64,000 bases of DNA from Hymenopus coronatus (GCA_030762935.1 CM060897.1:111410176-111474175); one strand, 5' to 3'; counted from the first letter of the stretch, positions 31,386-43,136 are shown. Made by a program: numbers and translations. The notes: generated by a model not told the origin, from the sequence alone.

Positions 31386-31845
31386 TTAATTCTTCCTTTG
31401 ACGTTGTGAAGTGACAAAAATATGATGGAAACAAAATGAGGCCAGTAGAAGTGTCAAAAGGCATTTACCATTGCAAATGTCTAACAATGCTATTAAATCA
31501 TCTGAAAAGTGCAACGAAGCGCTATAATTTGCGCAATGTAGCATATATAGTTGGTATTGCGAAAGGGACGAATTCAGCGTGCCCATAAGGCATTGTGGAA
31601 AGGATGATATACGGTTAATAGAGTGGGTAAGCAAAGATGTCATAGGCATAACAGTAATGTCAGCCCTTTCATAGTGGCGGGTAAACGCTGGCATAGGTAA
31701 TGAATTACATTAAGTAGACAGTCACAATAACATTCATGCTTCTTCCGAATCTCTTTCTTTCCTTTACTCCCAATGTTTTCCACCTCTTTCTCTATTTTCA
31801 CCTATGTCAGAACAGCCATTTTAAGGCTAACAATGACATAACTAA
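31386..31845 (-). other. Helitron 2 interior, coding remnant uncertain
   Basis: A 102-codon minus frame (31386-31694) opens MPAFTRHYERADITVMP. The homologous DNA in Helitron 1 (about 4860-4990) is read in a different frame. I do not recognise a Rep or helicase motif. It may be a non-coding spacer left after deletion. Confidence 0.4.
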
Positions 31846-32960
31846 AGAGCAAGTAGATCTGGTAGGGCAATTGATAAGCTTTTATTAGACAGATTTGTGT
31901 AATTTCTCCATTTAACCCAAAATATTACTTGATCAAATGTATTAAGAGCACCACTATTGCAATGTGAAGGTGTCACGGGTATCTTCATGTTCTTTAGCTA
32001 GCTCATGTACCACATAACGTCAAATAACCAACATCTGCAATAGGACGTTAAATCTAAAACGGATCCCGTCATTTCTCCGCCATTTTCAGATTCCAAGAAG
32101 GGTTAATAGTTATGTGCATAGTTTATAACCTGTTCATTTTAAAGAATTATAACTAAAATATACTTATTTCTTTATTTAAACGATGTGACCAAGGGAACCA
32201 TAGTTAATACATAAGAAATATATTTGATTGTCACAGTTACCTTGCGTCATTTTCTCCATAACCGGGTGCATTCCCTTAGCATTGAAGAAGAAAAATAAAG
32301 CGGTAAATACTTCGGCCATTTGATGGCAAATAAATAAGTAGGTACCTATTTTAGGTGTTCGTCGCCAGGAAAGAAATATATTAGATTTTGACAGTTATCT
32401 TGCGTCATTATCTCCATAACCGGGTGCATTCCCTTAGCACTGAATGGGGAAGAAAAATAAAGCAATAGGTATTACAGCCATCTGATGGGAAATACATAAG
32501 TAGGTATTTTAGGTGTTCGTCGAAGAACAAGTAGATCTGGTTGGGCAATTGATAAGCTTTTATTTGATGATAGCTTTATGTATTAAATTTCTCCATTTCA
32601 CCCAAAATATTACTTGATCAAATGTATTAAGAGCAGCGCAAATGTAGTGTGATGGTGATGCGGGTATCCTCATGTTCTTTATCTAGCTCATGTACCACAT
32701 AACGTCAAATAACAAACATCTGCAATATTCCGTTATTTCTCCGCCTTTATCAGATTCTAAGAAGGGTTAATGGTTCTGTGCGTTGTTTATAGCTTGTTCG
32801 TTTTAAAGAATTACAACAAAAATATAGTTTTTTCTTTAATTATACGATATGACCAAGGGAACGATAGTTAACACATAAAAATATATATTTAATCTCTACA
32901 GTTATCTTGCGTCATTGTCTCCATAACTGGGTGCATTCCCTTAGCTCTGAAGAAGAAAAA
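31846..32960 (-). repeat. Internal direct duplication in Helitron 2
   Basis: 31846-32300 and 32523-32960 share GAGCAAGTAGATCTGGT / GAACAAGTAGATCTGGT, AATTGATAAGCTTTTATT, ACTTGATCAAATGTATTAAG, CTCATGTACCACATAACGTC and CTAAGAAGGGTTAATGGTT-like blocks in order, offset by about 677 bp. Helitron 1 has this block once (5106-5540). Confidence 0.85.
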
Positions 32961-33610
32961 TAGAGCGAGGTACTACTGCCATCTGGTGGCAAATAATAAG
33001 TACGTATTTAACGTGTTCGTCGCAAGGAAAACTCTTTTATTTTATACAATAGGAGTACGGAAAGGACAGTAAATACTTAAAAATGTATTTGAATTTCCCT
33101 GCTGCGTTGTATCATCTCTATAAACTGTTTCATTAACTTAACATTGGATGGGGAGGGAAAATACCACTATGGCCATCTAGTGGCAAATAAGTAAGTACTT
33201 ACTCTAGCTGTTAGTCGCCAGGAAAGTTTCTTTGCTGCTTTATTTTAAACAACAGGAGTAAGGAAAGGACAGTTAATATATGAAAATGTATTTGAATTTC
33301 TCTGCTGCGCTGCGTCATTGTGTCGATAAACTGGTGCGTTACCTTAACATTGAATGGGGAGGGAAAAATAAAACAGTACTACGACCATTTAGCAAAACTT
33401 TACCATCTGGTGGCTAGAAATGCGTTTGCTTGACACGGTTTTTATTCCTTTTATGAGATTTTAAATACTTTTTCATACTGTGTTAATCATTTGTTCCACA
33501 ACCCTTGTCGTGACAATAACGAACACACAAAAAAAAAAAAAAAAAAAAAAAGTTGTTCAATTTGATGCAGTAGTTCGGAAGTGATACGTATACATACCTC
33601 TCAGCGATTC

Positions 33611-33641
<31 letters not shown>

Positions 33642-33643
33642 GA
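32300..33643 (-). repeat. Helitron 2 5' region with tandem CTCF-like motifs
   Basis: Subunits of about 190-230 bp carry GCCATYTRRTGGC-type motifs at 32315, 32477, 32978, 33172 and 33402. The last three match the three-unit array in Helitron 1 in order and spacing. The (TA)n at 33614-33640 precedes the terminus. Confidence 0.85.
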
Positions 33644-33865
33644 TTACTTGAACTTTTCTCAATGACAATCGTACAGCGTCAGCTTTTAAACCATTTAACT
33701 GTTGTTTTATCCCAGTGTATCCCCCTATTTTTCTTCTACTTATAAGGAAATAATATTAAAACCATTTCTGGTATTGTTTATCTTGATTAACATGATGTAG
33801 ATAAAAGAATAATCTTTTTTAAAAGTAGTTTGCATGCAGAATAGATAGAATCATAAGAACAGAAC
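33644..33865 (-). repeat. Family A, reverse, right part (after Helitron 2)
   Basis: Continues the copy begun at 30290: TTACTTGAACTTTTCTCAAT, CTTCTACTTATAAGG, ATTAACATGATGTAGATAAA. The 5' terminus is degraded near 33850. Confidence 0.88.
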
Positions 33866-34291
33866 ATATCAACTTTTTTTACAACGAAAATACACCGAAA
33901 AAATACAGTGTTTCTGCATTCTCCCACTTTGAACGTCTATTCACGGAAAAGTTCCTAAAATTTTGGTTTGTAACAGCTGATTTTAGCTCTGCCTTCCCCC
34001 TAAAATATCAGGTGTCTGATGAACTTTGCACGCACCAAGGCTACAAGTATCTGCGTGCAATACCACACAAAAGATAAATTAAAACCAAGAGTTTATTAAG
34101 CGAAGAGAGTTTCGCGCACAGATGAAGAGGTAAGAATTTCTCGTGTTTGCAAGTCCTCTTCCTTTAATAATTCTTTAAGAGTAATACATGTAAAAAATAA
34201 AATACTTTTAGGGAACCATTCTAATTTATAAATACATTTTGTTGTTAATTGTTTTCACTGACACTAGCATATGTAGGACAGAAGTTAAACA
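33866..34291. other. Single-copy DNA, no feature recognised
   Basis: AT-rich with no clear frame, inverted repeat or tRNA-like head. Confidence 0.4.
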
Positions 34292-34530
34292 GGTAGAGTC
34301 AGACTGAAAACTTCGTCTTAACCCGAATATGTTCCATGGATCTCCTGGTCACCGTCTGGTTGCGTTGTCCACTAAGCTACAATGACAACATGCCGTCAAG
34401 GAATTAAATTCCTCAGCTCGCATGTTCCCCGGAAAGCATAAGCAGATCGCAAATTACTTTGGCATGACATGCCGCAATGGCGACTTACAATGTCGTAAGT
34501 ATTTTAAGTCCCAGACTTCATTTTTAATGT
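34292..34530 (-). mobile_element. tRNA-like element S6, minus strand, with body
   Basis: On the minus strand: CCGCAATGGCGAC and the CATGCGAGCTGAGGAATTTA segment precede GTCATTGTAGCTTAGTGGAC (D-arm-like). A degenerate T arm and TTCAGTCTGACTCTACC (34292-34308) follow. It matches 18680-18905 in order. Confidence 0.75.
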
Positions 34531-34579
34531 TTTTTCTTTCCTTTCCCACGCGAGCCGTTTGTTGGACACGAGCTGGGTG

Positions 34580-34707
34580 GGTAGAGTCAGACTGAATAAT
34601 TCAGGTATCATTGGTAACACAGTGGTTGGAGCAACCGGACGGAGTCCGGAAGATTCGTGAATCAAATCCCAGTTATATATTGATTTTGTTCAGTTGACTA
34701 CTTATCC
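34580..34707 (+). mobile_element. tRNA-like element S6 inside an inverted repeat, second example
   Basis: Starts GGTAGAGTCAGACTGAAT and ends TTCAGTTGACTACTTATCC. Inside are ACACAGTGGTTGGAGC (D arm), ACCGGACGGAGTCCGG (a perfect anticodon-like stem) and GTGAATCAAATCCCAG (T arm). Same layout as 18476-18600. Confidence 0.65.
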
Positions 34708-35004
34708 AATTTTTTATTGTCAAATGTGGGCCTATAGGAGTGAAAACCGAGAGACTGAAAGCTCGATCTGTAGCATGAATGTGAGAATGGTTATTCGTTA
34801 GTTTGTTAGCACCTAACATTTTAATGCTGGAATGTTAAGAACATTTAAACGCATAATCACGTACACAAAATGAGGACCATAATGGAACAAAGCTATTTAT
34901 GTTGGTATTGCAAATCATGCTCTATCCTCTACAAACATGACCATCTGTTTTTCACACGTATATTTCTAGCCACTGGAAAATAAAATATAGCTTAAATGGC
35001 GATG
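34708..35004. other. Single-copy DNA, no feature recognised
   Basis: No coding motif or second copy seen. Confidence 0.4.
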
Positions 35005-35574
35005 GGCATTACAACTTAAGCATTTCAGATTAAACCTTATAAGAACTTAGATTGTGTGCTTTGACGAGATCTACAATTTTTGTGCTGTAAGTTTTTGTCT
35101 ATCTCTTACGATTTACTAGTTATGCAAATTTAAAAAAAATCATACAGAATAAAGAGGTATTCAGAGGCTGTTCCCAGAAAATGCAAAATATGCATTTTAT
35201 TTGTGATGTAAATATCTTTAATATAGGGTATTTTAATCAAAATCGTTAGTGATATTTTTAAGAAAATAAAAATATTGGAAAATGTTCCACGTGAAGGGTA
35301 GTTGGAGTGGGATATTTCTCTGAAAATCTTTGTATATCATCCTTGAAGATACTGAACTTAAATACTAAGTTTGGTATTTAACCGATTTTTTGTTTTTAAG
35401 CTATGCTGACCATAGCCATACACACAGACAGATATATGGATATTTTTCTAAACTTTCTTTTTAATTCAGGGAGTCTCTCACATGTACTTCCGGTGAAATC
35501 TCGGGATATATTTTGTTTGGAATAAAATACCTTCTCTAGGCGCTGTGTACATTGTACGTGTAGAGAAAGTAAAA
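35005..35574 (+). repeat. Family A, forward, 5'-truncated
   Basis: From TTAGATTGTGTGCTTTGACG to GTACGTGTAGAGAAAGTAAA with the palindrome partly intact (35537-35570). The microsatellite is reduced to CATACACACAGACAG. Confidence 0.85.
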
Positions 35575-36082
35575 ATAATCAATGATCTTAACCTTTGCAG
35601 TTCGTCTTCACCATACCTTCTGTAGAGTACCTACATAAGATTTTGTTTTTAATAAATTGAATGAATCAATCATGCACAACCGTGGCAACGAGTTATTCAA
35701 TAACTACTAACTTTGATGTTTTTTCCTTCTCTCCAAAAATATCTGCGACCTTCAATTTCTGTCATTCAATTATTATAATTCAATCATGTGACTTACGTAT
35801 TGGAAGCTTGTTGCATGTACGAGATTAACCATAAGGGAATAAGTCGCTGATTAGATAACTTCATGCCGACATCTTCTACCAAGTCTCATGCAGACAACTT
35901 CGTTTGCTGTGACATCCTCAACTGCGACTCTAGGAAGATTGATGCATTTAAAAGGAACGTAAGGGGAAGACTCTCAAGTTCCAATCTCAGAGTGAATTAC
36001 TCAGATACGGGTTTTCCGGGGTTTCTGCTTATTCTGAGAGGCTGATTATCAAGTAACTGGGTTCATTTGAGCTTCATTTCAC
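35575..36082. other. Low-repeat DNA with a 60-codon frame
   Basis: The plus-strand frame 35863-36045 (MPTSSTKSHADNFVCCDILN and onward) has no recognised domain. Otherwise nothing seen. Confidence 0.35.
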
Positions 36083-36748
36083 AGATGTAGTACATACACA
36101 TAACTTTCTCTAGCTGTTTCACAAACAAATGTTTCTTACAAAAGATTCTTTTATCTACGTTATACCATTCTAGCTAAACATTAGCAGAAATGGCATTGTT
36201 ACTTGCTCTCTTGTAAGTAGAAGGTAAATGAAATACATTGGTTAAAGTGACAGTCAAATCTTTTAACAGCTGGTTACCTGTGAAACAATTGATGTTCGAT
36301 TCGCTTTACATGGTCACGTTTGAACAATGTTAATTAGTTTAAAATTTAAACCAATAATAAAGGATATCTAAAAAACGGTCAACTGTACAAAAAAGACTTT
36401 ACGACATAAATTATGTATTTTAACGAGATCTACATTTTGGAGCGGTAAGTTTTTGTCTATCTCTTACGGTTTACCAGTTATGCAAAATTCTGCAAAACAC
36501 ACCCAAGATAAAGAGGTTATTCCAAAAGGCTATTCCCAGAAAATTCTAAATATACATTTTATTTGTGATTTAATATCTTTAACATGTGGTATTTTAATCA
36601 AAATCGTTAGATTCATTTTGAGAGAAACTAAACTTTCAAAAAATTCTCCATGTAAAGGGTAGTTTTTAGTGGGGAAATTTCTTTTAAAAATGAAGTTATT
36701 TAAGTTTATTTGATATTTAACGGCCTTTTAGTTTTTGAGCTATGCTGT

Positions 36749-36797
<49 letters not shown>

Positions 36798-38275
36798 CAC
36801 ACGTATGGACCTTTTCCTAAAAATCTGTTTGTATTCTATTCAAATGTCTTTCTTTACATCTCTGTAAAAAATATTGTTAAAAAGCTTATTCTTCTATTTA
36901 CTTCATACTAGTGAGAAAAAAATTAGCAGACATACATAGTGTTATTACTTGTTTGCTTAAAATAGAAGTGAAATAAGGAAGTACCATAGAGTAAAGCAAT
37001 AGTAATATATTTTAAAACTGGTTACTAATGTGAATGAAGTTCCTTTGTATGGTCAGGAATTGAGAAATCCCCGTATGAGAAAAAGTATAAGTATTTGAAT
37101 ACTGAAATTAATAACAAGCAATATCTAAACGGTCAACTCCACGAAAAAAATATATAACATAAATTGTTATAACTTTTTTGTTAAGTTTTTTCTATCTCTT
37201 ACGGTTTACCAGTTGTACAAAATTCCGCAAAATTCATCCAGAACAAAGATGTCTTCGGAGGCTATTCTCAAAAAGTTCAAGATATATACTTTATTTATCA
37301 TGTAAATATATTTAATATACGATGTTTTGATCAAAATCCTTAAAATAATTCTGAGAAAAACAAAAATTTATAAAAATTTTCCATGCAAAGGATAGTTGAG
37401 GGTTGGGGATTCTCTTGAAAGTCTCGATTTCACCTCCCTGGAAGATAATAAACTTAACAGTCATTCACATACTTACACGAGCTCCCTTTTCTAAAAAATA
37501 TGATGAGTTCTATTCGCGTGACATTTTCTACATATCTGTAACAAATTATTGTTTAAACGCTCATTATTTTCCCTACTTCATACTAACCGACACAAACATT
37601 ACCAGAAATTGTCTTTATTACTTGGTCACTTGTAAATGTAAGGGAGATAAGAGAGAGCACTAGACTAAAGTGCTAGTCAAATATTTTAAAACCCATGTGC
37701 TTGAAATCGTTTCTATTCATTGCTTGGCGATTACAATTTCGTATGAGAAATGTGTTTTAAAACTTAAACCAATAATAAGGAATAACTCAAAAATGGGCAA
37801 CTCTACGAACAAAATTTGTATGAAATAAATTATGTGTTTTAACGAGATCTTCATTTTTTGTATAGACAAATATCTCTTACGGTCGATAGTTATACAAAAT
37901 TCAGCAAAATGCATTCAAAATAAACAGATCGACAGAGGCTAATCCCTATAAATGGTGCTTTAGTTAGAATCGTTAGTACCATTTTTGAAAAAAACAAAAA
38001 AATTTGAAAATGTTTCCATGTAAAGCGTAGTTTAGTGTGGGGGTATTTTGCTCAAGATCTTCGTGTCACACTCTTGGGAAACACTTAAGTACCAAGTTAG
38101 GTGTTTTACGGAATCTTCGTTTCTGAGTTATCGTGTCATGGACACAAGGACACACACACATAAAAGCACCTTTTTCTTAAAAATACTTTTTTGAATCCAG
38201 GACCCTAAAAAGTGTTTTTCCGATGACATCTTGGTATTGAATTTTTGTTTGGAGTTTAATATCTTCTCTAAGCAT
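36083..38275 (+). repeat. Three head-to-tail family A copies, forward
   Basis: Copies at 36083-36826, 36829-37496 and 37500-38275. The first two lack the terminal 150 bp and are joined to the next copy right after the CTTTTTCTAAAAAT segment (36826, 37497). The first has an (AC)n tract at 36751-36793; the second has almost none. The third ends in a degraded palindrome (CTTCTCTAAGCATGGAAAAC). Confidence 0.85.
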
Positions 38276-38786
38276 GGAAAACATATATTTGAACCTCATT
38301 TCCTGTCCACAAACTATGTGCAGGATCAAGTGAGGTGGCACCATGTGCGAATCGCATCCGGGAGGACGCTAACCCGATCCCCGCGCTCGCTGACTTGCAG
38401 AGGTGTGTCTGGGCTTGTGGTGTATATAGCAATGCAGGCAGGGCGCGCGGATACGTGCGCTTTGGAGGCACAAAGAAAAAACTGTACAAATTAAACATAT
38501 TTGTGGGCGATATTCTCCTCATTATCTGAATTCTTGTTTTCGAGTGTCTTAAATTCAATCTTGAGTTTATATATTTGCAGCCTCGATGCAGGCAAAGTTT
38601 ATTTTCAGCCCATGAACTGATCGTTGAGCGGAATACAGTCAGTCGCTACAACTTAAAACATTATGACTTATGGGAGAGAAAGCCGACACACAGGTATTTT
38701 CACTGTGACAAATTGTAAGAATAAACTAGCAGCCGGTAATGTGAACGAATTAATGACTCTAATAAACGAAAGTAGTAGGTACATTT
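38276..38786. other. Short GC-rich island in AT-rich DNA
   Basis: 38320-38475 is strikingly GC-rich (for example CCCGATCCCCGCGCTCGCTG, GGCAGGGCGCGCGGATACGT), with overlapping open frames on both strands of 64-96 codons and no recognised domain. It could be a fragment of a host promoter/exon or an unknown element. Confidence 0.4.
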
Positions 38787-38961
38787 TTACTTTCTCTAGC
38801 ACGTATGTACAGTTACACAATAGATACAGAAGATATTGTATTTCACCCAAAAATTCGTTACCCAGATATCACCAAAAATATATGCTTTGAGACACCTAAT
38901 CCAAAAAAAAAAAAATATTTTTAGAAAAATGTCTGTGAATCTAATGTGCGAAAAATGTCTA

Positions 38962-39016
<55 letters not shown>

Positions 39017-39968
39017 TATATGTCTTTGGGCAGGATAGATAGCTCAAAAACGAAGAGTCGGTTAAATGCTAAACTTAATAATTATGTTCAGCATCTTCCG
39101 AGGATGCGATATCAAGATTTTCAAAAACTCTCCCTTCCCAACTACCCTTTACATGAAACATTTTTCGAAAATGCTGTATTTATCAAAATAGAATAACAAT
39201 GTTTATTAAAATACCAAATAGCATATATTTTAGATATATTTACGACAAACAAATTGTATGCCTTGAAATTTTCTGGGAATAGACTTTGAAGAGCTCTTTA
39301 TTCTAGACGACTTTTGTATACAAGGAAACCTTAAGAGATAGAGAAAAACTTAATACACAAAAAATATAGATCTCATTAAAACACGATTTATATCATATGC
39401 ATTTTTAAACCGTATCTTAGATATTCCTTGCTATTGGTTGTAATTTAAACTATTTAAACTTTTTTCGAAAGGTAAGTCATCTTTCGTTTCATTTCTTGTT
39501 TTTTTCAGCTCCTGCAAGCAAAGAGAACCTAATGTCAGTTGTTTCACATAGCGATCAACTTTTAAAAAATTGGACCTTCGCTTTAGCCTAGTGTATACCC
39601 GTATTTCCCCTTTACTTGCAAATAAGGAAGTAATAGCAGCAATTCTTGTAATGTTTATTTCGATTTGCATATGTTTATATAGATAAAGGATAATCCTTTG
39701 TAAGAAAAGTTTCTTTGTTGAACAGTTAATATTACAGTAATATTACAGTAATGTAATATTAACAATAAATATTCGCGACAGTAATATCCTACTATTCTAT
39801 AAATTCCAGAATAATATATTCCATGTTGACTGTATAAATATAATTTTTTGGCCACACTAAAAATGAAATTATTATAAGAAATAATATTACTATTCACATT
39901 CAACCACCTATTCCGTTTAATAAATTTATTTCCCCTTACAGAGAAACTCGTGTGACTGGAACACATCA
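38787..39968 (-). repeat. Family A, reverse, with (TA)n instead of (GT)n and an internal insert
   Basis: Palindrome end at 38787-38830 (degenerate) and 5' end GTGTGACTGGAACACATCAG (39949-39968). The usual (GT)n position holds a long TA run (38964-39021). About 220 bp near 39722-39945 (GTAATATTACAGTAATGT and onward) are absent from other copies and are AT-rich with short internal repeats. Confidence 0.82.
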
Positions 39969-40086
39969 GATTTTTACAGTAGAATGTTCATTGGTACAAA
40001 TTTGCTCTTTCCTTAGTAAAGATTCTGGAATCCGTCAGTATCTTTGACCTCCACTGTCTTGAATACATATATATCATTTGGAATAT

Positions 40087-40802
40087 TTTTACTTTCTCTG
40101 CATGCACTATGTACATAATGTATAGAGAAGGTATTGTATTGTATATATATTAAATATATATTTTTGGATCCCCTGGATCCGAAAAAAAAGCATTTTTAGA
40201 AAATATCCATGTGTGGTGTGTTTGTCTGTCTGTCAATCTGTCTGGCAGTGTGTTTGTGTGTGTGTATGTGGGCAGCATAGATCAAAAACAAAAATTGGTT
40301 TTTAAGTTCAGTATCTTCCAAGAAGATTTTCAAGAAATCCCCCCACCCCCAACTACACTTTATGGAAAATGTTTTGAACGTTTTGATTTTCTGAAAAATG
40401 CCTCTACCGATTTTGATTAAAATATCGTATATAAAAATATTTACATGATAAATAAAACGTATATTTTCATTTTTCTGGGAATAGCCTTTGAAGACCTTTA
40501 TTCTGCATGAATTTTGCATAAATGGTAAAGTGTAAGAGATACACAAAAATTTACTACACAAAAATGTAGATCTCGTCAAATGATGTCAATTTTTGTCATA
40601 CACATTTTTTTCATGGAGTTGATCGTTTCTGAGATATTCCTTGTTATTGGTTTTTAGATATTCCTTGTTACAAGGAAGCAAGTAATAAGACCGTCTTTGC
40701 TAATTTTTTTTCCTTTAACAAGAAGTAAATAGAGGAATAAGCTTTTTAACAATAATTTGTGCAGAGATGTAGAGAAAGTCATGTGTATGGAACACGTAAG
40801 CT
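40087..40802 (-). repeat. Family A, reverse, internally deleted
   Basis: Palindrome CACTATGTACATAATGTATA (40107-40126), 5' end GTCATGTGTATGGAACACGT (40778-40797). The segment between GGTTTTTAGATATTCCTTG and TACAAGGAAGC is deleted. Confidence 0.87.
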
Positions 40803-40950
40803 TTTTATATATATTCAATATTACGAGTAAGTATGAGCTTCATTTTAATTCTCTATTACCTAAAGTAAGCAGAGATTACTGTTAACCCAGCATTTATTTC
40901 ACTGAAATAAATGTTGTAGGTTCTCTGAAACGAAAATAGAGTTCAGAAAA

Positions 40951-40998
<48 letters not shown>

Positions 40999-41039
40999 TT
41001 AGCATAACCCAAAAACCAAAACTGAGATAAGTATGATTG
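40803..41039 (-). repeat. Family A fragment with a (GT)n microsatellite
   Basis: 40935-41025 reads CAGAAAAAGG, (GT)n at 40953-40997, then TAGCATAACCCAAAAACC, a reverse fragment of the microsatellite region. The 130 bp before it is unrecognised. Confidence 0.7.
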
Positions 41040-41620
41040 GAATTCGTTACCTTGTATGGTCAGGAATTGAAAAATTCCCGTATCGCAAACATTTTAACTA
41101 TTTTGAAGCTGAAACCAATAACAAGGAATATCTTATAGCCTACTCAACGAATAAATTGCGTGTTTTAACGAGATCTATATTTTGAGTGCTTAGTTTTGTC
41201 CAGCTCTTACGGTTTACCATTTAAGCAAAGTTTAACCGGAAGGAAGAGGTTTTTAGATACTATTCAAGAAAATTTAAGATATAATGTTGTAATGTAGGCT
41301 AAATATTTGAAATATGCGGTGTTTAAACAAAAGCGTTAGAGACATTCTTATAAAATAGGAATTTTCGAAACATTTCTATGTAAATTGTAGTTTGGGGTGA
41401 GGAAATGAAGATGTCAATAAACTTAAATACCAAGCTTGAAATTTTACCGAATTTTCGTTTTTGAGTTATGTTCACAGACACACACCCAGACCTTCTTCTA
41501 AAACTCCTTTATTTGGTTTCTGGAGACACTAAAACGTGTATATCCGATGAAATCTCGGTATCAAATTTTGGGATGGAATGCAACCTGCTCTACCTATGTG
41601 CCATGTTCTAGAAAAAGTAA
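41040..41620 (+). repeat. Family A, forward, 5'-truncated
   Basis: From TACCTTGTATGGTCAGGAAT to a damaged palindrome and AGAAAAAGTAAAA at 41610-41620. Confidence 0.82.
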
Positions 41621-41726
41621 AACCTGGATAGGTGCGCCAACACTCTCAGTGCGGTTCATTGTTTGTTCCCCACAAACTGCACTCATGTCTTGTTCCAGTG
41701 TTAGTTGAACAAGTGTAAAAATAACT
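41621..41726 (+). repeat. Short repeat shared with 45985-46065
   Basis: GCGCCAACACTCTCAGTGCG, CATTGTTTGTTCCCCACA and CACTCATGTC match GTACCAACAGTCTCGATACT and CACTGTTTGTTCTCCAGA near 46000. Both lie right after a family A 3' end. Confidence 0.5.
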
Positions 41727-43136
41727 GATGTTTTCCATTCAAATGACTTTCTCTAAATCTCTGAACAAATTATTGTTAAAAAGCTTATTATTCTATCTAA
41801 TTTATGATAATCGAGATAAACATTAGCAGAAATTGCCCTATTAGTTGTTCCTAGTAAGTAGAAGGGCAAAAATCTAATGTGTTCCATTCCCATGATGTCC
41901 TCTAGCTGTTCGGTAAACCAACTTTTTTTTCAAAACATTAATCTGTTTTCTGCATCATGCTAATCAAGATAATCATAAGCAGAATTAGTCTTATTGCTAG
42001 AAGCCTTGTAAGTAGATGGTAAATAAGAAAATGCAAAGGCGAAAGCGATAGTCTCCTGTTTTAAAAGGCGCTCCTATGTGAAACAATTGAAATTCCAATC
42101 TTGCCAGGAGAAAACAAACGAGAAACGAGAAGAAAGATGTCTTCCTGTTTGAGAAAAGTTTAAGTGGCTAAAATTGAAATCAATAATCCGGAATATCTCG
42201 AAAACGGTTAACTCTACAAAAAATAAATTGATGCGTTCCATTCACATGACTTTCTTTAAATATCTGTAACAAATTATTGTTAAAAAGCTTATTTTTTTAT
42301 TTACTTCATGCTAATCGAGAAAAAAAAGTAGCAGAAATAGTCTTATACTTTGCTTCCTTAAAAGTAGAAGCGAAATAAGGGAGTGCCATAGACTAAAGTG
42401 ATAGTTAAAATCTGGTTGCTATGTGACTGAAGTTCCTTTGTTTGTGTGGAGAGGAGTTGACAAATTCCTGTATGAGAAAGGTTTGTTTTTTAAAGCTGAA
42501 ACCAAAAACAAGGAATATCTAAAAAACAATCAACTCCATGAAAAAATGTATATAACATAAAGTGTGTGTTTTAACATGGTCTACATTTTTTGTGTAGTAA
42601 GTTTTTATCTATCTCTTACAGTTTAGGATCTATGCATAACTCTGTAAACTTCATCCAGAATAAAGTAAGCTTCCGAGGCTATTCCCAGAAAATTGAAGAT
42701 ATATATTTTATTTGCCAGTTAAATATCTTTAATATACATATTTTAATCAAAATCGTTAGAGCCATTTTTAAGTAAATCAAAATTTTCGAAAACATTTCCA
42801 GGTAAAGCGTAGTATAGGGTGGCGGGATTTTTTTCAAAATCTTCTTGTCGCATCCCTGGAAGATACTAAACTTAAATACCAAGTTTGGTATTTTACCGAC
42901 TTTTCATTTTTGAGTTATCGTGTTCACAGACACACGGACACACGAACACACTGACACACGGACTCACGGACACACGGACACTCACACACACACACGGACC
43001 TTTATTGTAAATGCTCTTTTGGATACAGGGGACACTAAAACATATATTTCCTGTGAAATCTCGGTATTGATTTTTTGGGTGGAGTACAATACCTTCTCTA
43101 TACACTATGTACTTAGTACGTGTAGAGAAAGTAAAA
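41727..43136 (+). repeat. Family A series, forward: two partial copies and one full copy
   Basis: 41727-41875 is a 5' fragment; 41876-42228 is a longer 5' fragment ending in the ACTCTACAAAAAATA region. 42230-43136 is full-length (5' GATGCGTTCCATTCACATGA, palindrome CACTATGTACTTAGTACGTG, end GAGAAAGTAAAAAT). Confidence 0.87.

Larger units (their letters stand above)
30656..33643 (-). mobile_element. Helitron 2, both termini present, minus strand (2988 bp)
   Basis: Minus-strand 5' terminus is TC (33643-33642) followed by a TA run and AATGAATCGCTGAGAGG. The 3' terminus is a degenerate hairpin (CGTGTGAAGCCGGAGTGGG) then CTAG at 30656-30659. Outside are A (30655) and T (33644), the AT target of Helitrons with no duplication. 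Joining the flanks restores TTTTAAA-TTACTTGAAC, as in an uninterrupted family A copy. Helicase remnants lie near the 3' end; most of the Rep/helicase is deleted. Confidence 0.93.

Noticed and set aside
31386..31694. Helitron Rep domain
   Set aside because: No HUH motif or other Rep signature was visible in the frame.
40953..40997. CRISPR-like or minisatellite array in the ACACGG/GTGTGT tracts
   Set aside because: These are simple dinucleotide or hexanucleotide runs inside family A, with no spacers.
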